A stretch of 64,000 nt of DNA from Verrucomicrobiota bacterium (GTDB lineage Bacteria; Verrucomicrobiota; Verrucomicrobiia; Verrucomicrobiales; Verrucomicrobiaceae): NCBI GenBank assembly GCA_017301975.1, contig JAFLEI010000011.1, forward strand, positions 113,012 to 177,011. The letters run 5' to 3'. This document shows, in pieces, positions 18,315-27,758 of the stretch. Positions within the stretch are counted from its first letter, which is position 1. Each line of letters opens with the position of its first letter. Under the pieces are notes generated by a model. The model was not told the origin of the DNA and searched no databases. It was given only the letters and a program-made list of their open reading frames with translations. Position numbers and translations under genes: made by a program.

Positions 18315-21300
18315 TCAGCGCACGACACGTGTTCTGCGCCGCCGCAGACCCAGACCCACCAGGCCGCCGAGCAGCAGCAGAGCACGGCTGGGTTCCGGCA
18401 CGATGGCGATGACGCCGGTGCTGCCAAACTGGCTCACGTCCCAGTACCAACTGCTGTTGTAAATCGTGAGATCGGGCAGATCGAGCGCATAGGCCCCGTT
18501 GTCGGCGCTGCCGCCCAAACGCATGCCTGTGCCGGAGTCATAATAGGCCAGCGCAATGTTGGAGCCGGTCCAGTCCAACAGATCAAAGACTGCATGGTAG
18601 GCCGGCGTGAAATCTGTCCCCAAGGTGACCTGGATGGCGGAGGCAGCGTCAAGCGACAGGGTGCCACTCACGATGATGCGGTCATTGCCCCCATCCGTGG
18701 CGGTGCCGCTGACGCTGGTCAGGCGGTTGGTGATGGAGTCAAAGGTGGTGTTCAGCCCGGTGTCGCCGCTCTTGAGTTGGAGGACAATCGTTGCAGAGGC
18801 GCCGACGGTGAGATTCCCGCCGATCGAAACGGTGCCGATTTCCGTGCTCAGCCCGAGCGTGCCAGCGGTGATGGTGGCCGCATTGCCGCCCGGTGCCAGG
18901 GTGGCATTCGCCGCGAGATTGACCGACCCGGCGATTTTTCCTGTGCCGCCCAGAGTCCCGTTCGCGTTCACCTGCACGGTGTTGGTGCCGGTGGCGGAAT
19001 CAGGGCCGGCATACGCATTGTTAACCAGCAGACTTCCCGCGCTGACCGTGGTCTGTCCGGTGTAGGTATTCGCACCGCTCACAACGGTGGTGCCGGTGCC
19101 GGTTTGATTCACCACGCCCGAGCCGCTGATATTGTTGGCCACGGTAAGCAGATCGCTGCGGTTGAAGGCAAGGGTGGCATTGTCAATCACTGCGCCACTG
19201 CCCAGCGTGCCGGAGGTGCCGCCATTGCCCACTTGAAGGGTGCCTGCGCTGATGGTCGTCTGACCTGTGTACGTATTGGTGCCGAGGAAGGTGAGCGTGC
19301 CCGTGCTGCTTTTGGTGATCGCACCACCTCCGTTGATTTCCTGAACGTCCTTGAGCGTGCCGGATTCGAGCGTGAGGACGTCGATGACGTTGGTGGCGTC
19401 ACCAATGCTGTGCCCGGTCATGTCCAGCGTGCCGCCTTTGAGCTGGATGGTGCTGGTGGTGTTCGCCGTGGTGGCCCCCGCGCCGCCCCCTTCGACGATG
19501 TTCACGTTCGAGATCAACGCCCCCCCGCTGATGGTGAGAAGGGCCTTGGCATTGCCGAAGGTGTTGGTGTTCGCATAGGTGGCCATGACGAAGCTGCCGC
19601 CGCTGTTCACAGTGAAGGTGCCGCCGCTGATGACGAGCGTGCCACTGCCCGAAGGTCCCGGAGAAGTGGTTCCTGCGTTGCCGCTCATGGTACCCATCTC
19701 AATGCTGTTGACGGTAAAAGTGCCGCCATCAAAGTACACGGTTCCCGTGGCTCCACCGCCGCCTGAGCTGTCGCGCTTCCCAATGATGAGCGCCCCCGCT
19801 GTGATGGTGGCGGTGTGCCCGCGCAGATCGAGTGTGCCGGTCGGGGTGGCACCCGTGGCCGTGCCCAACGTGCCGCCCACCGTGATGTTGGCGGCAGCAC
19901 CGGTTTTGCCACCCATGACAAGGGTGCCCGCGCTGCCAGCCGTTTGGGAGGCAAACCAGACCGTGCCCACTCCCTTGGAGACGCCGATGTTGATGTTGTC
20001 TGCCGAAATCGTGTTGGTGCCTGCGCCGAGCACCATGATTCCGTCCCCGGCGTTGAAGCCGTTGCTGTTCGCGATCTGCACCGTGTTGGCCGTGATGCTG
20101 TTGCTGGTGTTGGAAAGTGTCAGCGTGCTCTTGTTGTTCACACCGTAGGCCACGCGAAACTCGTTCACGTTGGCACTGAAGGAGCCCAGGCCGGTAAAGT
20201 CGGTGGTTGTGGTGTTGCGATTGCTGCCGCTGTCGAACGGGGTGTCCGCGTTCGGCAGCAGACTGGCGGCTGTCGCCGAACTGACGGTTTGCAGTCCGGC
20301 TTCGAAATTGGCGCTCGCATTGCTGACCACCAGCGCACCTCCTCCGCTGAAAACGGCGAGCGTGTTGATTTTGACATTGTTGGCCACGCCGGTGCTGAAG
20401 CTGCCATTGACCTGGAGAGTTTGCCCGGCCCCAATGATGACCCTGCTGCTGAGATTCGCGTTGTTGGAGGCCACCTGCAGGCTCGCGACCCGCTGGCTGG
20501 CGCTGCTAAGATCCAGCGTGGCCGTGAAGACACCGGAGCCGACAGTCACAGCGGTGCCGGTAGGAAGGGTGTCGTTCGCACCGATTTTCAGTGTGCCCGA
20601 AGTGACGACGGTGGTGCCCGTGTAAGCGTTGGAACCTGCGGCAGCGGTAAAGACCAGCGTGCCGTCCCCGGTCTTGTTGATGCCTCCTGCGCCTGTGACA
20701 GGGGCCGCCACCGTCGCGGTGACGCCGGTGTCCACACGCATCTCCGTGGTTGAATTGGTGATCTGGATCTGGCCGCCGGAATTTGCCAGCGTGTAATTCC
20801 GGGCAAATTGCAGTCCGTTGACCGCCACCGCATCCTGCACCTGCACGATGCCGCCTGCCGCACCGCCAAATACCGCGATCTTTTCCACCGAGGCCGACCA
20901 GCTCGTGTTGTTGCTGCCATCCGCCAGCGTCCAGTTGGTGCCGGCATTGGTCCAGACGCCATCGCCACCATCCACGACATTGTCTGCCACAGTGTCAGTC
21001 CCGTCCCAGTACTGTGCGCTGATCCCGGTGGCCACCAGGTTCACTGCTTTGTTCACCGTGTCCACGACGATGGAAAGGTCGTACCCCGCGAGCATCTGTG
21101 CGGTGAGACCGTTGTCGGTCAGGGTGCCAGTGTAGCCGATGAGCTGGTACGTGCCCGCCGTGAATCCCGCGCCTGTCGTGACCCGCACGATGCCGTCGAG
21201 CGTGATCAGGCTGCCATTGGCCTGAATGAGGTCGCTAGAGGTGCCGAGATCAAACATCAGCAATGTGCCGTCATTGAGCACCAGATTTCCTCCCACGGTC

Positions 21301-23468
21301 AGCGTGCCTGTGCTGCCGGGAGTTTGCGCATCGCCAATGATGATCGTGGAGTTGTTCGCTGCCGTCAGATTGCCACCGATGGCTCCTGCATAGGCGAATG
21401 TGCCGCCATTGTTCACCGTTACCGCTGTGTTGCCCAGGGTGCCGGTCACATTCAGCGTTCCCGCATTCACCGTGGTGGCGCCGGTGTAGATGTTGGTTCC
21501 GGTCAGGGTCCACATGCCGGTTCCGTTCTTGGTCAGGCTGGCCACGCCTGTGTCCATGCTGCTGGCCAGACTGCCATTTCCGGCACCCGTCAGCGTCAGC
21601 GCGCGGCTGCCGCCAGAGCCGACGATCGCCGCCGTGCTGGTCAGCGCCAGGCTGCCGCTGTCAGAGGAGATGGTTGTGTTGGCCGTCAGCGTCAGCGCGC
21701 CTGCAAAGCTGTTGGTGCCGCTCACATTGACGAGCGCGCCGTTTTGTCCCGTGGCTCCGGTGCCTGCCAGCGTGAGTGCCTCGGCTCCCACGCCGATGTT
21801 GTTCTGCAACTGCAGCGTCGCGCCACTGGCCACCGTGGTGCCCGCGTTGGCGGCAGATGGGACGGTTTCGCTGGTCAGCACCGCACCCAGCGCGCTGCTG
21901 TTGCGGATGTTCAAAATGCCCGCGCTGATCGTGGTCTGCAGCGTGTAGGTGTTCGCACCGGAAAGAATCCACATGCCGGCGTCGGTTTTGATGATCTGGA
22001 GATTCACCACGGCAGCAGGGGTGCCGGTGGTGCCCCCGATCTGCCCCTGGATCTCTCCATTGCCCACCCCGGTCAGGGTGAGTTCTGAGTAGTTGGTGGT
22101 CGTGCTCAAGTTGTTGGTGGTGGCTAGGCGCACGCCATTCGTCAATGTGAGAGTCTCGCCAGCGGTCATCACATTGATGACGCCACGGCCAGTGGTGCCG
22201 GTCACGCTGCTGCTGTTGTTCAGGACAATGAGCCGGTCCGTGGAGGTGGAGCCCCCCGTGTACTCGAAGCGTCCGATAGTGCTGCTGGCTTGGCCGAGAG
22301 AAATAGTGCTGCCCTTGCCGGCGGAAGAATTGACACCGGCGTTGAAAATCGTGAGGACCTGGAAGGCGCCGTCGGAGATGGAGATGTTGCCGCTGAAAGA
22401 ATTGCTGTTGTTGTTCAGAAACACCCTGCCGCCATCGGTGCGTGAGAGCCCGGAGCCTCCGGAAATCAGGCCGTTCACGATGAAGTTCTGCGAGCCGCGA
22501 AAGGTGAGTCCGGCCGCCAGGGTGCCATTCAGGGTCAGCGCACCCGTGCCGTTGTTGTAAAAGGAGCCGCTGCCGGTGATGGCGCGGTCGGTGGAGGCTG
22601 CGCCGCCTACGTACTTCACGTGCGTGTTGCTGCCCAGGTTCAGGATGCTGCCCGCACCGATGGCGCTGTTCACCCCGGCATTGGCGATGCTGGTGAAGAT
22701 GAGCGTGCCGTTGTTGATGGTGGTGCTGCCGGTGTAGCTGTTGTTGTTGTTATTGAAGCGCCACACACCCAGCTGGCCGCCGCTGCCGGTGACATTGACG
22801 CTGACGCCGCCGGACGCCCCGTCGGAGATGAGGCCGTTCATGATGTTGGCGGAGGCGTCGTTGCTGCGGTTGCCTGTGGTGGCGGCAAAATTCAGCGTGA
22901 TGGTGCCCGTCGTCGCTCCCCCGCTGATGCTCCCATTGATGGTCATCGGGTAGGGGTTCGTGTCTGTGCCAGTCGTCATGGTGGAGTTGTTGGCGAAGGT
23001 GTAGGAGCCGTTGCCAGTGCTGCTGATCGGCTCGATCACCATCGGCGCATTCAGCGTGACCGCGGCAGCGTTTCCCAAGTTCATTGTCACAGATCCGCCG
23101 CTGCTCAACAGCAGGGCTTCGCCCGCATTGGCACCCGCGCTGCCAATGGTAAAGCTGCCGCCTGCAGTGTTGGTGAAAAGGAGATTGAGCAGGTTCCGCC
23201 CGGCATCGATCGTGATCGTGGTCGCGCCCGCAGCGGTGTTGAATGTAGCGGTGTCACTGTTCGTGGTGCCTGAGGTGGCTCCCGGCGCCGAAGTCGGGCT
23301 CCAATTGGTGCCTGTGGACCACAGTTGCGTTCCTGTGCCGCCGGTCCAGCTGGCATCTGCGGCCACGCTGGCATGAGTCAGCAGCAACACCGGTAAAAGT
23401 GAAAAGGCATGGAGGATGGAGCAAAAGGCGCGGCGACGAAGCTGCCTTTTGAGTAGCGGAGCACTCAT
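18315..23468 (-). CDS. Giant autotransporter-repeat protein with PEP-CTERM anchor
   Basis: A 1717-residue secreted protein. Residues about 1-38 are a signal peptide with a basic start. The body is rich in Gly, Thr, Asn and Ser. It contains many autotransporter-associated beta-strand repeats of the form TGTNxYTGATTVNAGTLxV, for example near residues 650-680, 975-1010 and 1440-1540, predicting a long beta-helix. No C-terminal beta-barrel is present. Instead the end reads VPEPSRALLLLGGLVGLGLRRRR: a VPEP motif, a hydrophobic helix and an arginine cluster, the PEP-CTERM sorting signal cut by exosortase. The likely role is a surface or matrix protein. It converges on the DUF58 gene with only 6 bases between them. 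No exosortase gene is in this window. Confidence 0.92.
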   Translation of the reverse strand: MSAPLLKRQLRRRAFCSILHAFSLLPVLLLTHASVAADASWTGGTGTQLWSTGTNWSPTSAPGATSGTTNSDTATFNTAAGATTITIDAGRNLLNLLFTNTAGGSFTIGSAGANAGEALLLSSGGSVTMNLGNAAAVTLNAPMVIEPISSTGNGSYTFANNSTMTTGTDTNPYPMTINGSISGGATTGTITLNFAATTGNRSNDASANIMNGLISDGASGGVSVNVTGSGGQLGVWRFNNNNNSYTGSTTINNGTLIFTSIANAGVNSAIGAGSILNLGSNTHVKYVGGAASTDRAITGSGSFYNNGTGALTLNGTLAAGLTFRGSQNFIVNGLISGGSGLSRTDGGRVFLNNNSNSFSGNISISDGAFQVLTIFNAGVNSSAGKGSTISLGQASSTIGRFEYTGGSTSTDRLIVLNNSSSVTGTTGRGVINVMTAGETLTLTNGVRLATTNNLSTTTNYSELTLTGVGNGEIQGQIGGTTGTPAAVVNLQIIKTDAGMWILSGANTYTLQTTISAGILNIRNSSALGAVLTSETVPSAANAGTTVASGATLQLQNNIGVGAEALTLAGTGATGQNGALVNVSGTNSFAGALTLTANTTISSDSGSLALTSTAAIVGSGGSRALTLTGAGNGSLASSMDTGVASLTKNGTGMWTLTGTNIYTGATTVNAGTLNVTGTLGNTAVTVNNGGTFAYAGAIGGNLTAANNSTIIIGDAQTPGSTGTLTVGGNLVLNDGTLLMFDLGTSSDLIQANGSLITLDGIVRVTTGAGFTAGTYQLIGYTGTLTDNGLTAQMLAGYDLSIVVDTVNKAVNLVATGISAQYWDGTDTVADNVVDGGDGVWTNAGTNWTLADGSNNTSWSASVEKIAVFGGAAGGIVQVQDAVAVNGLQFARNYTLANSGGQIQITNSTTEMRVDTGVTATVAAPVTGAGGINKTGDGTLVFTAAAGSNAYTGTTVVTSGTLKIGANDTLPTGTAVTVGSGVFTATLDLSSASQRVASLQVASNNANLSSRVIIGAGQTLQVNGSFSTGVANNVKINTLAVFSGGGALVVSNASANFEAGLQTVSSATAASLLPNADTPFDSGSNRNTTTTDFTGLGSFSANVNEFRVAYGVNNKSTLTLSNTSNSITANTVQIANSNGFNAGDGIMVLGAGTNTISADNINIGVSKGVGTVWFASQTAGSAGTLVMGGKTGAAANITVGGTLGTATGATPTGTLDLRGHTATITAGALIIGKRDSSGGGGATGTVYFDGGTFTVNSIEMGTMSGNAGTTSPGPSGSGTLVISGGTFTVNSGGSFVMATYANTNTFGNAKALLTISGGALISNVNIVEGGGAGATTANTTSTIQLKGGTLDMTGHSIGDATNVIDVLTLESGTLKDVQEINGGGAITKSSTGTLTFLGTNTYTGQTTISAGTLQVGNGGTSGTLGSGAVIDNATLAFNRSDLLTVANNISGSGVVNQTGTGTTVVSGANTYTGQTTVSAGSLLVNNAYAGPDSATGTNTVQVNANGTLGGTGKIAGSVNLAANATLAPGGNAATITAGTLGLSTEIGTVSIGGNLTVGASATIVLQLKSGDTGLNTTFDSITNRLTSVSGTATDGGNDRIIVSGTLSLDAASAIQVTLGTDFTPAYHAVFDLLDWTGSNIALAYYDSGTGMRLGGSADNGAYALDLPDLTIYNSSWYWDVSQFGSTGVIAIVPEPSRALLLLGGLVGLGLRRRRTRVVR

Positions 23469-23485
23469 GGTTTTTTTTGAAGGAG

Positions 23486-23505
23486 CTTTTCGAAAGCTCG
23501 AAAAG
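23486..23505 (-). promoter_or_regulatory. Leader hairpin upstream of the PEP-CTERM gene
   Basis: CTTTTCGA, loop of four, TCGAAAAG: a perfect eight-pair stem 18-37 bases before the start codon, followed on the coding strand by a run of eight A. The placement would put the stem just upstream of the ribosome site and could modulate translation. It is inferred from complementarity only. Confidence 0.4.
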
Positions 23506-23747
23506 CAGAGGTTGGGGGCCTCTTTGATACTCAGAAATCAGTTAAGTTCAAAAGCAGAGTGCCTCATGTGATTCATGTGGCAAACGACGCTACAAAACGG
23601 ATGAGTTTTGGATCTAGCCTGAGTCGCCTCTTTTTCCCATTCGTCAGCGCGGCCGTTTCCTGAATCGTGCGCAGCAATCACGTCCACAAAAAGCCTGCCG
23701 ATCATTTTCAGTGGTTCGCGCGACAAAATCTGCCAAGCATCCGGTGC

Positions 23748-24089
23748 ATGAACGAAATCAGAACCTACGACGGCTATTTCACCTTTAAGATCCTCTCCCG
23801 CGAGCAGGCAGACCAGTTGGATGAACTCTTTGCCGAAGCAGGCATTGAAGTGGACCTGGCCCTGCAATCCCTGGAGTTTTCATGGATGGGCCGCGAACGG
23901 GAGAATGTCATCCTGAAGCTCTTCATGGAAGTCGCCAAAACCCTCGGCGAGGCCGAAGGCGAACTGCGCTGCGAAATCGACGATGATGCGGTCGATCCCC
24001 ATTTCGAATTCTTTACCATCAAGCAAGGCCAGCTCCTGCTGCAGCGCGGCAAACTGGTGCGCGAAAGCGAGCTGATCGCCCAAGTGTAG
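23748..24089 (+). CDS. Hypothetical small acidic protein
   Basis: A 113-residue cytoplasmic protein that I do not recognise. It begins MNEIRTYDGYFTFKILSREQ and is rich in Glu and Asp, with predicted helices LSREQADQLDELFAEAG and ENVILKLFMEVAKTLGEAEGEL and a short strand end (HFEFFTIKQGQLLLQRGKL). The ATG at 23748 is preferred over an upstream in-frame ATG at 23667, which would add 27 residues of low-quality sequence. It has no partner in the same direction: the next gene is convergent. Confidence 0.6.
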   Translation: MNEIRTYDGYFTFKILSREQADQLDELFAEAGIEVDLALQSLEFSWMGRERENVILKLFMEVAKTLGEAEGELRCEIDDDAVDPHFEFFTIKQGQLLLQRGKLVRESELIAQV

Positions 24090-24176
24090 CGGCTTTCCAA
24101 CAGCAGGTGGCCCGTGGCGCAAGCGTACACAATAGTCGTGTGCTTGGGCGGCTTGGGCAGCCTTCCCGCGCGACGC

Positions 24177-25172
24177 TTACTTTTTCGCACTCACATTCCC
24201 AATGACCATGAAGCCGCCAAATGACTCGGCGGGGGGAAGGGTGAAGGTACTGTCAACGTCCTTGCTGCAGATCACCATGGACAGGTTGTAGATGACAAAC
24301 TTGTGATGGGTTTTTTCAAAGCCAAGGCTCAGTAGGTATTCCAGATCTTTGGTGACAGGCCTCACGTTGTCCATGACGGCGCAGGCGATATAGATCTTCC
24401 CCGGCGACAGGACGTCGATGGTCGTCGTTGTCTTTGCTCCGCCGGCGTTCTTGATGAACGTCAGCCGTTTCAAGGACGGGGGAACTTTGCTGAGAACGAA
24501 AGGGCGGTTGGTGTAAGCCATGGCACCCTCCTCAAACTTGGCCTGTTCGCCGCTCATCTCGACTGTCGCCAAACCATCGGCATTCGTTGTCTTGGCCGCA
24601 CGCTGAGAGGGGGAGGCTTTCGCCAGCTCGTCTCTCAACTGCTTCACGTGCAAGGCGGCGGCCACGTCCTGCGCGGTGGTGAGTTCATCCTGCACCTGCG
24701 CCAGGCCCAGATCATAGCGCTGGCGGGCATTCGCGAGGCCTGACTGCTGCGTAGCCTCCAGCTTGGCCAGTTCCAGTTTGTAGGCGGCATAGACCGACTT
24801 CAGTGCCACTGGCGGCGGTTCGGACACTGCGGTCAAAACCTGTCCTTTGGCAATGCGGTCGATGTCGGCCTTGATGCGCACCAGACCTTCCAGATCTTTG
24901 CGTGCGGCGGCCGCGGCGCTTTCGCGCTCGAGCGCCGGTTGGGCCTGGGCATTGATCCTTTTGACGCCTTCCTCAAAGGGGATGCTGACGCTTTTGACCA
25001 CAAAGGACTCGTAGCCGCTCTTCAGCGTCTCCAGCCGTTGCTGAACGGCGGGCGCAAGCGGGGCATCTGCCGCCGGTGCGGCGTAGGGCAGGGCCAGGTA
25101 CGCGATCAGGATGCCGCAGCGGATGAATGGACTAGGGGACAGCATGGCTGACGATGATAGAGGCATGCCCAT
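24177..25172 (-). CDS. Hypothetical secreted coiled-coil protein
   Basis: A 331-residue exported protein. The signal peptide covers roughly 1-38, ending AAPAADA; ATGs at 25172, 25166 and 25145 all keep it. Residues about 40-210 are Ala/Glu/Lys/Gln-rich helices with coiled-coil character (KLEATQQSGLANARQRYDLG, TTAQDVAAALHVKQLRDELA). The C-terminal 110 residues are a beta-rich domain with TFIKNAGGAKTTTTIDVLSPGKIYIACAV. This helix-then-beta layout recurs in uncharacterised Verrucomicrobia proteins. No catalytic motif is visible. Confidence 0.65.
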   Translation of the reverse strand: MGMPLSSSAMLSPSPFIRCGILIAYLALPYAAPAADAPLAPAVQQRLETLKSGYESFVVKSVSIPFEEGVKRINAQAQPALERESAAAAARKDLEGLVRIKADIDRIAKGQVLTAVSEPPPVALKSVYAAYKLELAKLEATQQSGLANARQRYDLGLAQVQDELTTAQDVAAALHVKQLRDELAKASPSQRAAKTTNADGLATVEMSGEQAKFEEGAMAYTNRPFVLSKVPPSLKRLTFIKNAGGAKTTTTIDVLSPGKIYIACAVMDNVRPVTKDLEYLLSLGFEKTHHKFVIYNLSMVICSKDVDSTFTLPPAESFGGFMVIGNVSAKK

Positions 25173-25278
25173 GAACGTCAATCAAAGGAAGCCCGGGAGA
25201 GGGGGCGGACGTCATGCGCCTTGCCAACTTCCAAAGGCTCCGCCGGACGGTGCCCGCATGGTCATGGGTTGACCACCG

Positions 25279-25884
25279 TTAGCGTTGCTCCCACTTTTGC
25301 TTTTCCAGCTGGAGTTCGATTTCCCAGACGCCCGTGGCGGCGTTTTTCTTCATGTCATGCTGCAGCACTTGGGCTCCCGTACCGGTCAGTTGCATGCCGT
25401 TGGGATCATCAGGAAAAGCCCAGCTATGGGTTTTGTTGTTGAACTTGAGCATCTGGTCAAAGCGACCGCTGGAACCTGCCACATAGGCCGCCTGTCCCAT
25501 CAATGGACCAGCCTTGACGAGATCCAGCTCCACCCAGTACAAAGCCCGGCGGCCAAGCAGTTCCAACTCGATGCCGACTTCGATCAATTGCGATGCCGAA
25601 CGGAAGAAGGCGGAGCCGGTTTGAACCTTCCTCTCCTTGATGGGGGCATCGACGGTGTAGGTGACGCGGCCGCTGGCATCGGTGGTGAGCGTTTTGCCCG
25701 CCTGCGGGGCGCGTGGGTCTTTCTCGCTGCCGATGACCATGCGCACGTTCATTCCGGCAAGGGCGCTGCCGTCTTCACGCACAAAACGAGCTTTCACCTG
25801 AATCGGTTCCGCGGAGGCTTGTTGCATTGCGCCGAACAGGCAGGCAAGGAAACCGGTCAAGAAGGTGCGACTGGGGAGTTTCAT
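25279..25884 (-). CDS. Hypothetical secreted protein with Ig-like N-terminal region
   Basis: A 201-residue protein. The signal peptide is MKLPSRTFLTGFLACLFGAMQQASA. The first mature segment, VKARFVREDGSALAGMNVRMVIGSEKD then TTDASGRVTYTVDAPI, has the pattern of carboxypeptidase-regulatory or Ig-like beta domains. The rest is unassigned and includes a WVELDLVKAGPLMGQAAYV stretch. I chose the ATG at 25884; an in-frame extension to 26040 lacks a signal peptide at its N-terminus. It follows the coiled-coil secreted gene on the same strand after about 106 bases. Confidence 0.65.
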   Translation of the reverse strand: MKLPSRTFLTGFLACLFGAMQQASAEPIQVKARFVREDGSALAGMNVRMVIGSEKDPRAPQAGKTLTTDASGRVTYTVDAPIKERKVQTGSAFFRSASQLIEVGIELELLGRRALYWVELDLVKAGPLMGQAAYVAGSSGRFDQMLKFNNKTHSWAFPDDPNGMQLTGTGAQVLQHDMKKNAATGVWEIELQLEKQKWEQR

Positions 25885-26217
25885 GATGGAGAGAGGGGAC
25901 GGGGCGAGGGCTCGATTTCGCGGCCAAACCTTAGGCGATCCCACGCGTTTGTGCAATGCGACGGCAGCTTTACCCGACGGAACCTCACTGCCATGAAGAT
26001 GCGTTGCCTCCCTTCGGCAAGACAGGAGCCTTGCCTCCAACGGCTCAGCCCAAGAAGTGAACGAGTTCAGGCGTGAGGCTGACTATGGCCTCGGGCAGGC
26101 CTGCGACCTCGGGGCGAGAGGCGTATTCTAGGCAGGGCCAACTTTAGGCCAGGGCACCGGCCACGGCGCATCCTTCCTCACCTGAACGACGCTCATTAAC
26201 CCTCTACCTCCACGATT
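25885..26217. other. Intergenic region without recognised features
   Basis: About 330 bases between two divergent small secreted-protein genes. It is GC-rich with short repeats of GGCCTCGGGCAGGCC type near 26090-26160. I see no tRNA, terminator or coding frame with a credible product. Promoters for both flanking genes should lie here. Confidence 0.4.
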
Positions 26218-26589
26218 ATGAAAACTCTTTCTTTGCTCGCCTGTAGCATGACGGCGGCTTTCGTGCTCGCATCCTGCGAAAACGGCGGTGGCCCTTATGG
26301 CTACTCGTCCGTGGCCTACGGCTCTCCGAGATACGTCACCACGTATCCGTCCTATGCCGCCCCCGCGTACTACCCGACTGGATATTCCAGCTACGGCTCG
26401 CCGTACTACAGCACGCCCACCTACGGGTACAGCACGGCTTACCCGACCACCTACACGTCCACCCGTTACATGACGCCTGTGACCACTCAGACGTATGTTT
26501 CTGGCTACCCCCAGAGCCGATACATGTCGGTGGGCGGGTATGGTTATGTACCGCCGGCTCCGCGCCCGGCTCCTTGGCCCTTGCGCTAA
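26218..26589 (+). CDS. Tyrosine-rich small lipoprotein
   Basis: A 123-residue protein with a lipoprotein signal, lipobox LASC and Cys20 as lipidation site. The mature part is about one quarter Tyr, with Ser, Thr, Pro and Gly: repeats such as PSYAAPAYYPTGYSSYGSPYY and STPTYGYSTAYPTTYTSTRY. It ends in a Pro-rich tail. No enzyme motif is present. Such low-complexity Tyr-rich surfaces suggest adhesive, structural or cross-linking roles, but this is inference. A strong hairpin follows at 26609-26633. Confidence 0.75.
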   Translation: MKTLSLLACSMTAAFVLASCENGGGPYGYSSVAYGSPRYVTTYPSYAAPAYYPTGYSSYGSPYYSTPTYGYSTAYPTTYTSTRYMTPVTTQTYVSGYPQSRYMSVGGYGYVPPAPRPAPWPLR

Positions 26590-26608
26590 CGGTGCAGTTT
26601 GTCAGATG

Positions 26609-26640
26609 GAGGGCAATGCACCGCATTGCCCTCAATTTGT
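26609..26640 (+). terminator. Rho-independent-like terminator after the Tyr-rich lipoprotein gene
   Basis: GAGGGCAATG, five-base loop, CATTGCCCTC: a perfect ten-pair stem 20 bases after the stop codon, followed by a short AATTTGT tract. The T run is weak but the stem is strong and well placed. Confidence 0.65.
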
Positions 26641-26740
26641 CACCCCCGGTGAAATAAAGGAGCATTATTGATGCCCTTATTCTGAGTCTTCAGGATCACG
26701 AGTTGTCCTTGGTAATCAGTTAATTACAGACAAAAGCAGA

Positions 26741-26815
26741 TGGTGCGCGATGCAGGGTTCGAACCTGCGACCCTTGCCGTGTGAAGGCAATGCTCTACCA
26801 CTGAGCTAATCGCGC
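26741..26815 (-). tRNA. tRNA-Val (anticodon CAC)
   Basis: A full cloverleaf on the minus strand. The acceptor is GCGCGAT/ATCGCGC, the D arm GCTC/GAGC, and the anticodon stem TTGCC/GGCAA has loop TTCACAC giving anticodon CAC. The T arm is GCAGG/CCTGC with loop TTCGAAC. A73 and CCA are encoded. Confidence 0.97.
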
Positions 26816-26959
26816 GAAAATCGTGGGGCGGAGTCTTTAAGCGGGCTTCCGCATTGGAGCAACTGGAAAGTGAAGGTCAGGAGAGGGATCATCCTGATCC
26901 CTCAACGCTCCGCATCGCCCAACACTCCGCTCTATTCAGCGCCCCAGCCCACGGGGAGA

Positions 26960-27736
26960 TCACACCCGCCGCAGACGAAACTGCTGGAGGTAGCGCAGCG
27001 GCGTCATGCCCATGTGCCGGTGGAAATGGTGCGTCAGCGCGCTTTGATCGCAGAAGCCCAGGTCGCGGGCTACGTCGGAGATGTTCGCGCCCTCTCGTTG
27101 CAGGGCTTCGCAGGCAGCCTGCACGCGCAGCTTCATGATGAAGGCCTGCGGACTCGCGCCAAACGTTTCCACAAACTTGCGATGAAGTTGACGCGGCGAG
27201 AGATGAACGATCTGCGCCAGCTCGGTGATGGACACGCCAGTGCGGAAGTGCTCGCGGATGTAGGCCAGCGCGCGGTCGATTTGGAGGTAGGGCTGCAGCA
27301 GCTGCTTCTTGCCCTCAAAACTCTGCACCGTGCCCATGATGCCGATGACGCGGCCTTTGGCATCGGTCAGTGGCAGCTTGTTGGTGACGAACCAGTCCGG
27401 CAGGCCTTGGTCGGTGAAAAACAGCTCCACGATGTTGAGCTGCGCCTTGCCGGTGCGCATCACTTCCTCGTCATCGCGCCGGAAGTTTTCCGCGAGGCGG
27501 GCAGGGAAGAGGTCGAAGTCGTTTTTGCCGACAATACCCGCTTCTTCAGTGATGCCAAAACGGTCCATGAACCGGCGGCTCGCGCACATGAACCGGAAGT
27601 CGCTGTCCTTGGCAAAGAAGGCCAGGTCCGGCAGGTGGTCGAACAGCCGGTAAAAGGGGCTGTCCGCACTGACGCGACGGATGAAACGTTCGCGCAGTGC
27701 GGCAGGAGATTCGAGGCGTGGCGTAGGGCTGCTCAC
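26960..27736 (-). CDS. AraC-family regulator with N-terminal PAS domain
   Basis: A 258-residue transcription factor. Residues about 28-140 form a PAS domain recognised by LPDLAFFAKDSDFRFMCASR, IVGKNDFDLFP and a C-terminal strand GRVIGIMGTVQ. Residues about 153-255 are an AraC-type double helix-turn-helix, with ITELAQIVHLSPRQLHRKF and the conserved ISDVARDLGFCDQSALTHHFHRHMGMTPLRY. The PAS domain may sense a small ligand or redox state. It lies 22 bases beyond the stop of the BtuB-like receptor gene on the same strand. It may be co-transcribed and under the same riboswitch, or act elsewhere. Confidence 0.93.
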   Translation of the reverse strand: MSSPTPRLESPAALRERFIRRVSADSPFYRLFDHLPDLAFFAKDSDFRFMCASRRFMDRFGITEEAGIVGKNDFDLFPARLAENFRRDDEEVMRTGKAQLNIVELFFTDQGLPDWFVTNKLPLTDAKGRVIGIMGTVQSFEGKKQLLQPYLQIDRALAYIREHFRTGVSITELAQIVHLSPRQLHRKFVETFGASPQAFIMKLRVQAACEALQREGANISDVARDLGFCDQSALTHHFHRHMGMTPLRYLQQFRLRRV

Positions 27737-27758
27737 GCCTCAGTGTGAACCATGGGGA

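Noticed and set aside
18594..22088. Long plus-strand frames of 390 and 426 residues
   Set aside because: They lie antisense to the repetitive PEP-CTERM protein gene and translate its repeats into low-complexity sequence.
26870..27748. A 292-residue plus-strand frame opposite the AraC-type gene
   Set aside because: The minus-strand frame has a clear PAS and AraC domain, while the plus-strand product has none.
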